Origin: Gammaproteobacteria bacterium
Lineage (GTDB): Bacteria > Pseudomonadota > Gammaproteobacteria > Pseudomonadales > Azotimanducaceae
Assembly: GCA_002719135.1 (NCBI GenBank)
Contig: PBGU01000055.1
Span: 1 to 12,307 of the forward strand
Reading direction: 5' to 3'
Length of the DNA stretch: 12,307 nt
In this document: positions 7,453-12,307 of the stretch, in pieces
Position numbering within the stretch: position 1 is the stretch's first letter
Layout of the letters: each line of letters begins with the position of its first letter
Program-made: the position numbers and the translations under genes
Notes under the pieces: model-generated
Told to the model about the DNA's origin: nothing
Seen by the model: the letters and a program-made list of their open reading frames with translations, nothing else
The model's database searches: none

Positions 7453-8244
7453 TTACTCCCCCCTAAAATTTGCATCCCGTTTTTCAAAAAATGCGGAAAC
7501 TCCCTCCGCAAAATCCTTGGTTGATCCGGCAGCAGCTTGTAACTGTGCCTCCAGATCAAGCTGTTGCTCGTAACTATTACTCCAGGTCGCCCAATAGGCG
7601 CGACGCATGAGCACCAAGGACCGCGGGCCCTTGGCAAGTTGATGTGCAATCTCCATCGCTCCGTCCATCAAAGCGTCGTTGTCCTCGAAGACGCGATTGA
7701 CCAACCCCCATTCGAATGCCTTTTCAGCCGGCAGTCGCTCGGCTAGCAACGAGAGCTCCATCGCGCGTCCCCAACCCACCAAACGTGGCAACAGGAAACT
7801 CGCGCCACCATCGGGAACCAACCCGATCCGTGCAAATGCTTGAAGAAAAAACGCCTCCCGGGATGCGCAAACGATGTCACCCATGATGGCAAAACTCATC
7901 CCAACGCCTGCTGCGGCACCATTCACGGCTGTAACGATCGGCATTTCGAGATCGCGCAAGGTGAGCAAAAGTGGGTGATACGTGTTTCGAAGGCCTGACC
8001 CAGCTGCTCGTGGCCGATTTTCGGTTGGCTTGTCGTCCGCCAAATTCGCACCCGCACAAAAGCCCCGGCCAACGCCGGTCAAGACCAAACACCGTGCGCC
8101 ATTTGTCGGCCTTTGAATCTCGGTGACGGCTTGTGCCCAACCCTCAAGCATGTCTGCGCCGATCGCGTTCATCACTTCCGGATGGTTGAAGCGAAGCAAA
8201 GCTACCCCGTCCTCAAAGTCCAATGTCATCCTATTCAATTCCAA
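7453..8244 (-). CDS. Enoyl-CoA hydratase/isomerase family protein, PaaG-like
   Basis: A 263-residue crotonase-fold protein. GRGFCAGANL and VNGAAAGVGMSFAIMGDIV supply the two oxyanion-hole strands and helices. Both glutamates of true hydratases (rat E144, E164) are absent: the matching places read GVGMSFA and LQAFARIG. Instead ARIGLVPDGGASFLLPRLVGWGRAM resembles PaaG, whose active-site Asp is in LVPD; here this is Asp145. The tail LDLEAQLQAAAGSTKDFAEGVSAFFEKR also matches PaaG. An isomerase acting on an acyl- or epoxy-CoA is therefore more likely than a plain hydratase. I choose TTG 8244 because GGGGAGG lies five bases upstream and it gives the normal length before EDGVALLRF; ATG 8229 (258 residues) is the alternative. 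It heads the operon with the SDR gene. No other phenylacetate genes are present. Confidence 0.92.
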   Translation of the reverse strand: MELNRMTLDFEDGVALLRFNHPEVMNAIGADMLEGWAQAVTEIQRPTNGARCLVLTGVGRGFCAGANLADDKPTENRPRAAGSGLRNTYHPLLLTLRDLEMPIVTAVNGAAAGVGMSFAIMGDIVCASREAFFLQAFARIGLVPDGGASFLLPRLVGWGRAMELSLLAERLPAEKAFEWGLVNRVFEDNDALMDGAMEIAHQLAKGPRSLVLMRRAYWATWSNSYEQQLDLEAQLQAAAGSTKDFAEGVSAFFEKRDANFRGE

Positions 8245-8249
8245 GGTCG

Positions 8250-8256
8250 CCTCCCC
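8250..8256 (-). promoter_or_regulatory. Strong ribosome binding site GGGGAGG deciding a TTG start
   Basis: On the minus strand GGGGAGG stands five bases before TTG 8244 but twenty bases before the first ATG (8229), which has only an adjacent AGG. The spacing favours the TTG as the start of the PaaG-like gene. Confidence 0.6.
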
Positions 8257-8267
8257 ATGTTCTACTT

Positions 8268-8279
8268 GAAATCGATTTC
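8268..8279. promoter_or_regulatory. Perfect 12-bp palindrome in a divergent gap, possible operator
   Basis: GAAATCGATTTC is a perfect palindrome lying in the 68-bp gap between the leftward PaaG-like/SDR operon and the rightward kinase gene. Its position suits a regulator binding site. Short palindromes of this length occur by chance a few times in 12 kb, so the call is tentative. Confidence 0.3.
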
Positions 8280-8312
8280 CCCCGAAGGGCTGGCCACCAT
8301 AACCTATCAACC

Positions 8313-9230
8313 ATGAGCGAGCCATGGGCACCCGAATACCGTTTACAGCTTCTCGAAGTCGAGAGAATCCTCTCCGATAATATAGAACTCGATGTCAAAG
8401 ACGCGGTCGTGCTCGACGAAGGTTGGGACTTCTTTTGTTATCTCATCAATGAAACATTCGTCTTTCGATTTCCTAAGAGGCGAGCAGAGGCTGAGCGCCT
8501 TATTGAAGAAAAAGCGTTCCTGGCAAAACTTAAGCTCACGACAAAAACACCACACTTCGACTTTTGGGTGGATCGTCCAGTTGGATTTCACCTTCCCTTT
8601 GCAGGTTATCCATTGTTATCCGGCACGCCATTATTCGAAATATCGAAAGTCGACGTCGACCCTAACGTGATCGGCAATCAACTCGGTCAGGCATTGCGAG
8701 AATTACATGCGCAGATGCTGACACCCTCGCGCCCACCTCACGACCCAATTACGGAGTGGCTCCCGGGTGCGGAGAATGAATTGGAGAGCATCGCCGACGT
8801 TATCGATCGCTCCCTTTTCGAGACCTGTGGCGCGTTGCTTGCAAGCTACCAACCGCGAACCCCCTCCGAACACCACGTTACGACCCACGGCGACCTGCAC
8901 GCCGGTCATGTGCTGGTCGACGAACAGGGCGAATTGGCTGGCATTATCGATTGGACCGATGCGCATACGTCGAATCGGTATACCGACTTTGCAGGTCTGT
9001 GGGCATGGGGCGGCGACGGTCCTGTCATCGCTGCGTTTGACGGCTACCGTCGCGTTCCCACGAGCGCAGATTGGGCACAACTTCGTACGCAAGCAATCAT
9101 TGACGTTGTGGAATTGATCGATTTCGGCATCCGCAGCGAAGAACCCACGCTAGTTGCAACAGGCCAAGGTTGGCTTAGGGATCGGCAAAATGAAGGAGTA
9201 CTGGAAGATCTCTACGCCGCGCCAGACTAG
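8313..9230 (+). CDS. Aminoglycoside/macrolide phosphotransferase family kinase (Mph-like)
   Basis: A 305-residue protein of the APH kinase fold. THGDLHAGHVLVD (191-203) is the catalytic loop with Asp194 as base. His199 stands where most APH enzymes have Asn, as in macrolide 2'-phosphotransferases (MphA reads HGDLYVGHVLID). IIDWTDAH gives the Mg-binding Asp213. The N-terminal lobe segment FVFRFPKRRAEAERLIEEKAFLAKL parallels the Mph pattern of PRR followed by a conserved glutamate. YPLLSGTPL forms the hinge. Length matches MphA (about 301). The predicted activity is NTP-dependent phosphorylation of a small hydroxyl compound; macrolides are only one possibility and environmental relatives often have unknown substrates. 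ATG 8313 is the only sensible start but has no good ribosome site. It diverges from the PaaG-like operon and is followed 95 bp later by a GNAT gene. Confidence 0.9.
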   Translation: MSEPWAPEYRLQLLEVERILSDNIELDVKDAVVLDEGWDFFCYLINETFVFRFPKRRAEAERLIEEKAFLAKLKLTTKTPHFDFWVDRPVGFHLPFAGYPLLSGTPLFEISKVDVDPNVIGNQLGQALRELHAQMLTPSRPPHDPITEWLPGAENELESIADVIDRSLFETCGALLASYQPRTPSEHHVTTHGDLHAGHVLVDEQGELAGIIDWTDAHTSNRYTDFAGLWAWGGDGPVIAAFDGYRRVPTSADWAQLRTQAIIDVVELIDFGIRSEEPTLVATGQGWLRDRQNEGVLEDLYAAPD

Positions 9231-9325
9231 TTCGAAGCCCCTTGGATGCATCGAGTTAACGCGATTCAATATTGCTCGCTGGAGACGACTGTTTCATCTT
9301 CAGATGACTAGGGAATAATCGTTTA

Positions 9326-9838
9326 ATGGAAGCCCCCGCACCCACGTTGAGGCTGGCAAGCCTAAAGGAAGCGAAAGCGATCGCTAGTTTGTCACGCGAC
9401 GAGATTGAAGCAGGCCTCGGATGGCGTTGGCGTGCAGAAGCGATCACCGCGATGATTCGTGATCCGGATGCCATCGTTGTCTGTGCGCACGTGCCGACGG
9501 GAAACGACACGGCGGATCAGTTTGCCGGCTTCGGCATCATGCAGTACGAGCTCGATCACGCTCATCTCAATTTACTCGCAGTGGTACCGAACTATCGACG
9601 CCTAGGCATCGCGCGTGAATTGCTCCGTTGGTTAGAAAAAAGCGCGCTGGTCGCTGGGATTGACACGGTGGCGCTCGAAGTCCGTGCCGTCAACGTGCCC
9701 GCGCGCTCGTTTTATCGAAATGCGGGTTACCAGGAAAACGAGTATCTCCGCCACTATTACAGAACGCCCGACGGAAAGACCGAGGCGGCATATCGCATGC
9801 GCCGCTCGCTTCGCGAACGGCGATTTCGTCCCTCATGA
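9326..9838 (+). CDS. GNAT family N-acetyltransferase, RimI-like
   Basis: A 170-residue acetyltransferase. The acetyl-CoA pyrophosphate loop is VVPNYRRLGIARELL (86-100), following the typical strand HLNLLAV. LEVRAVNVPARSFYRNAGYQE (118-137) is motif B with the conserved Tyr130 near the thiolate. The C-terminal ...YLRHYYRTPDGKTEAAYRM resembles RimI, which acetylates the N-terminal alanine of ribosomal protein S18, but the N-terminal half is longer and the basic tail RRSLRERRFRP is unusual. Substrate is therefore open: a protein N-terminus or a small amine. ATG 9326 has AGGGA eleven bases upstream, longer than ideal. No terminator is visible before or after it. Confidence 0.9.
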   Translation: MEAPAPTLRLASLKEAKAIASLSRDEIEAGLGWRWRAEAITAMIRDPDAIVVCAHVPTGNDTADQFAGFGIMQYELDHAHLNLLAVVPNYRRLGIARELLRWLEKSALVAGIDTVALEVRAVNVPARSFYRNAGYQENEYLRHYYRTPDGKTEAAYRMRRSLRERRFRPS

Positions 9839-9881
9839 ACGGGTATAGAGACCACACTGTCACCGAAGATTAAGGGCCCGC

Positions 9882-9887
9882 TATAAT
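9882..9887 (+). promoter_or_regulatory. Perfect -10 box TATAAT upstream of the zinc exporter
   Basis: TATAAT occurs 32 bases before the GTG start of the CDF gene. The -35 region at normal spacing is poor. The box is enclosed by AGGGC (9873-9877) and GCCCT (9890-9894), an inverted repeat with a 12-base centre, and more distantly by GAGACC (9848-9853) and GGTCTC (9906-9911). A weak -35 with symmetry at the -10 suggests regulation, possibly by metal, but no known operator is recognised. Confidence 0.55.
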
Positions 9888-9919
9888 GCGCCCTGAAATC
9901 GCATCGGTCTCAAGTTGCC

Positions 9920-10801
9920 GTGGCACACGAACACGCACACCCCGAAATGTCTCGCGATGAGGCTCCGCTCGGTAGAGCTTTTATTCTCATTTCGTTATTT
10001 GCCGTCATCGAGGTCTTCGGCGGGCTCTTCGCGAACTCCTTAACCCTTCTCGCAGACGCCGGCCATATGCTATTGGACGCATCGGCGCTCGGTCTATCGT
10101 GGTTCGCTGTGGTTTTGTCGCGTCGTCAACACTCCGAAACGCACTCCTACGGCTATCATCGCTCCCAGGTTCTTGCAGCGTTCGTCAACGCGCTACTGTT
10201 GGTAGCGCTGTGTGGCTGGATTGGATTTGAAGCTTTTTCAAGAATCGAGAGCCCTCAGCAGTTACTGCCTTTGCCGGCACTGTTGATCGGGACGCTCGGC
10301 TTGGCGGTTAATCTATTTGCGTTTCGGATGTTGCGCGGCGCATCCGGCAATCTCAACGTCCGCAGCGCCGCACTTCACGTTCTCGGTGACCTGCTGGGTT
10401 CTTGTGCAGCCATAGCAGCAGCACTGATCGTTTGGCTATTTGAATGGTACCTAGCAGACCCAATTCTCGCCCTCGTTGTTATCGCAATATTATTGCGGGG
10501 TGCGTGCAAAGTGCTGAGTGAATCGATCCATATCTTGCTCGAAGGCGTACCTGACGATCTAGATCTCGAGGACATCAAGGATACTTTGACCAATCAAGTC
10601 TCGGGCGTTCTGGAGGTGCACCACCTCCACGCGTGGGCGCTAACGAGTGAGCGCCCGATGGTGACTCTTCATGCGATAGTCGACGAATTTGTCGACGAAA
10701 TCGCAGCTGCTGCCTCCATCAAAGCGGTACTCAATAGGAATTTTGGCATCGACCATTCAACCGTCCAAGTGGAACGTGGACCTTGTCTCGACGATACCTG
10801 A
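9920..10801 (+). CDS. Cation diffusion facilitator, zinc exporter (CzcD/ZitB type)
   Basis: A 293-residue inner-membrane metal/proton antiporter. The start GTG 9920 yields a short histidine-bearing leader (AHEHAHPE) typical of CDF proteins; a later ATG at 9947 would remove it. Hydrophobic segments lie at about 20-38, 44-66, 84-104, 116-137, 150-175 and 179-197, giving the usual six. The transport site is formed by His49 and Asp53 (ADAGHMLLD) and His153 and Asp157 (ALHVLGD). HxxxD in both helices is the zinc-selective arrangement of ZnT and CzcD/ZitB, in contrast to the DxxxD/HxxxD of YiiP. The cytoplasmic ferredoxin-like domain contains VLEVHHLHAWAL (230-241), the typical HHLHxW stretch. It exports excess Zn2+, perhaps also Co2+ or Cd2+. 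A TATAAT box precedes it, and lipA follows 48 bp downstream with no obvious promoter. Confidence 0.95.
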   Translation: MAHEHAHPEMSRDEAPLGRAFILISLFAVIEVFGGLFANSLTLLADAGHMLLDASALGLSWFAVVLSRRQHSETHSYGYHRSQVLAAFVNALLLVALCGWIGFEAFSRIESPQQLLPLPALLIGTLGLAVNLFAFRMLRGASGNLNVRSAALHVLGDLLGSCAAIAAALIVWLFEWYLADPILALVVIAILLRGACKVLSESIHILLEGVPDDLDLEDIKDTLTNQVSGVLEVHHLHAWALTSERPMVTLHAIVDEFVDEIAAAASIKAVLNRNFGIDHSTVQVERGPCLDDT

Positions 10802-10849
10802 CGCAACCACCATAGAAATTTGCTACGAAATAACGCGTCCGACAAAGCC

Positions 10850-11809
10850 ATGAAACAACGAGCGCTCAGCGGAAAAAAATACCAAACGGACCATGGGCAC
10901 ATGGCCATAAAGAACGGGATCAAACAACGCGGTCACTTATTGCCCGTGACCGACCTTACCTCAAGCCCACCTAAACCTCCCTGGCTGCGCGTCCGATTAC
11001 GCGGAAATGGGCGTTTCGAATCGGTGCGGGATGCGGTCCGTAGCCAGCAACTTGCAACCGTTTGCGAAGAGTCTCACTGCCCCAACATCAGCGAGTGCTG
11101 GGGCCAGGGGACGGCTACCTTGATGCTCATGGGTGCCGTTTGTACCCGAGCGTGCCGTTTTTGTGCAGTCGACACTGGGAATCCGGGTGGTTGGCTCGAC
11201 GAAGACGAACCATTGAAAGTTGCGGAATCGGTGCGTCGTATGAATCTCTCGTACGTTGTACTGACGTCTGTCGATCGCGATGACCTCATGGATGGCGGAG
11301 CTTCGCACTTCGCGAAGTGCGTCCGCGCGGTCAAGAGAGAATCGCCCAAAACAACGGTCGAGGCATTGACCCCCGACTTTCAGGGAAAAGAACAAGCAAT
11401 ACGTACCGTGGTGGAATCAGGTATCTCTGTCTTTGCACAAAACCTTGAGACCGTTGAGCGTCTAACGTCCGTGGTGCGCGATCCCCGTGCCGGGTACAAC
11501 CAAACCTTATCGATCCTCGAATTAGCGGGAAAAATGGGCAGCGTCCATACTAAAACCAGCTTGATGCTCGGTTTAGGCGAGCTCGAACAAGAAGTGCGTC
11601 AGACTTTGGCTCAGCTCGCCAATCTAGGCGTGAACTTCCTCACGCTAGGTCAATACTTACAACCGACGCCCAACCACCTACCCATCGTCCGTTGGGTACA
11701 TCCCGACGAATTCGAACGCTATCGACAATGGGCTCTGGAATTGGGATTTGAAGGGGTTGCCGCGGGGCCCTTGGTTCGTTCCAGCTACCGCGCAGATCGG
11801 CTCGTCTAA
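10850..11809 (+). CDS. lipA: Lipoyl synthase
   Basis: A 319-residue radical-SAM enzyme that inserts two sulfurs into octanoyl groups on lipoyl domains of pyruvate and 2-oxoglutarate dehydrogenases and the glycine cleavage H protein. The auxiliary cluster motif CEESHCPNISEC gives Cys72, Cys77 and Cys83. The radical-SAM motif CTRACRFC gives Cys98, Cys102 and Cys105. The C-terminal RSSYRAD (310-316) holds the serine that ligates the auxiliary cluster. YVVLTSVDRDDLMDGGASHFA, TLGQYLQPTPNHLP and the HPDEFERY segment match LipA throughout. ATG 10850 is chosen for length close to E. coli LipA (321); TTG 10820 and ATG 10901 are alternatives, none with a clear ribosome site. The octanoyltransferase gene lipB, often adjacent, is not in this window. 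The gene probably shares the zinc exporter's transcript. Confidence 0.97.
   Translation: MKQRALSGKKYQTDHGHMAIKNGIKQRGHLLPVTDLTSSPPKPPWLRVRLRGNGRFESVRDAVRSQQLATVCEESHCPNISECWGQGTATLMLMGAVCTRACRFCAVDTGNPGGWLDEDEPLKVAESVRRMNLSYVVLTSVDRDDLMDGGASHFAKCVRAVKRESPKTTVEALTPDFQGKEQAIRTVVESGISVFAQNLETVERLTSVVRDPRAGYNQTLSILELAGKMGSVHTKTSLMLGLGELEQEVRQTLAQLANLGVNFLTLGQYLQPTPNHLPIVRWVHPDEFERYRQWALELGFEGVAAGPLVRSSYRADRLV
11304..11321. repeat. Perfect 18-bp palindrome inside lipA
   Basis: CGCACTTCGCGAAGTGCG is identical to its reverse complement and lies in the codons for SHFAKCV, a part of LipA that is not strictly conserved. As RNA it could fold, apart from a tight loop, into a GC-rich hairpin. About 0.05 such sites are expected by chance in a window of this size. 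Confidence 0.5.
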
Positions 11810-11894
11810 GCGTTAAGCTGAGCCTCGCGCATAAGTATTAGGGCCGTCACCCCGAACTAACGGCACAGCCGACATACCCGCCTGCCAACCCCGT

Positions 11895-11900
11895 TATACT
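11895..11900 (+). promoter_or_regulatory. -10-like box TATACT immediately before the aminopeptidase start
   Basis: TATACT ends six bases before the ATG at 11907. Transcription starting at the usual distance would begin at or next to the A of the ATG, giving a leaderless message. No good -35 is seen (CCGACA lies 20 bases upstream, too far), so the box may be coincidental. Confidence 0.35.
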
Positions 11901-11906
11901 GAAGAC

Positions 11907-12307
11907 ATGCTCGTTTTCGAAGACAATAGCGATGCCATCCCCATTGAACTGGTTGGCTCTGAAACGCTTGAATCATGGCGGTCCGAACAAGACGAAAAGA
12001 CGCTGGGATGGGCAGTTCGTACGCTGTTTGAAGGCAAGGCCAATCAACACTTCTTCGTCCCGACGACGAGCGACCAGCCCGAGCGGGTAATTGCCGGCAT
12101 TGGTCAAGGACCTTCGATCAACAGCATCGGTGATTTGCCGATTACCCTCCCTACCGGGGATTATCGTCTCGATAACGCGGACAAGGCCGTTATCCTCGGT
12201 TGGGGCCTTGGCGCTTATCAGTTCGCCGCTTATAAAAATGTGCGTGCCTTACCGAGGCTCTTCGTGGGCGCAGACTCCACGGATGTATCGGCCGAGTTAA
12301 ATGCCAT
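11907..12307 (+). CDS. M17 leucyl aminopeptidase family protein, N-terminal part (cut by window end)
   Basis: The first 133 residues of a protein whose frame runs off the window end. The segment ITLPTGDYRLDNADKAVILG followed by WGLGAYQFAAYKN (about 79-111), after a stretch RVIAGIGQGPSINSIGDLP, matches the N-terminal domain of the 'leucyl aminopeptidase family' branch of M17, a group related to PepB that removes N-terminal residues from peptides with two metal ions. The metal-binding and catalytic C-terminal domain is outside the window, so activity cannot be checked. ATG 11907 is the first in-frame start; only GAAG precedes it as a possible ribosome site, with TATACT just before. It lies 97 bp after lipA. 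Confidence 0.8.
   Translation, partial: MLVFEDNSDAIPIELVGSETLESWRSEQDEKTLGWAVRTLFEGKANQHFFVPTTSDQPERVIAGIGQGPSINSIGDLPITLPTGDYRLDNADKAVILGWGLGAYQFAAYKNVRALPRLFVGADSTDVSAELNA

Noticed and set aside
8649..8660. GTCGACGTCGAC palindrome
   Set aside because: It is inside the kinase coding region, encodes a plain V-D-V-D stretch, and 12-base palindromes occur by chance.
8313..9230. Kinase as an LvaA/ACAD11-type 4-hydroxyacyl kinase, which with the CoA-transferase, acyl-CoA dehydrogenase and SDR would make a 4-hydroxy-acid pathway
   Set aside because: The catalytic loop HGDLHAGH fits macrolide phosphotransferases better than the HGDFR-like loop I recall for that group, and the genes lie in separate transcription units.
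11843..11864. GCCGT...ACGGC inverted repeat after lipA as a terminator
   Set aside because: The stem is only five bases with a 12-base loop and no T tract follows.

Overview
The window reads as chromosomal DNA of a Gram-negative proteobacterium, most likely an uncultured gammaproteobacterium. Pointers are an OpdB/protease II that closely resembles the enterobacterial enzyme, a LipA of about 320 residues, and promoter-like TATAAT boxes followed by GCG. GC is moderate, estimated by eye at around 55%. This placement is inference; no rRNA or other phylogenetic marker is present. I see no tRNA, rRNA, transposase, phage gene, CRISPR array or integration scar. The DNA is densely coding and no gene-free stretch exceeds 100 bases.

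Left part (1-4344): two leftward genes, an aldo/keto reductase cut by the window edge and an AhpD/carboxymuconolactone decarboxylase-like protein, overlap by one base. They diverge over a 94-bp gap from a rightward acyl-CoA dehydrogenase, which is followed by an oligopeptidase B gene.

Middle part (4420-8244): a leftward acetyl-CoA hydrolase/4-hydroxybutyrate CoA-transferase family gene diverges over 80 bp from a rightward histone-deacetylase-like amidohydrolase. Then comes a leftward pair, a PaaG-like enoyl-CoA hydratase/isomerase followed by an SDR oxidoreductase (3-bp gap). Together with the acyl-CoA dehydrogenase, four genes here act on or probably act on CoA thioesters, which suggests fatty, aromatic or short-chain acid use. 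They lie in separate transcription units, so one pathway cannot be claimed.

Right part (8313-12307): five rightward genes encode a kinase with macrolide-phosphotransferase signatures, a RimI-like GNAT acetyltransferase, a CDF zinc exporter with a perfect TATAAT box upstream, lipoyl synthase LipA, and the start of an M17 leucyl aminopeptidase running off the window.

No clear undescribed multi-gene system is visible. The best leads are: loss of one acidic residue from each of the two specificity pairs of OpdB, with a lipobox hidden upstream of its ATG; the Mph-like kinase set against fatty-acid-type genes; and the deacetylase/CoA-transferase divergent pair. Comparisons with reference proteins are from memory, not from a database search.
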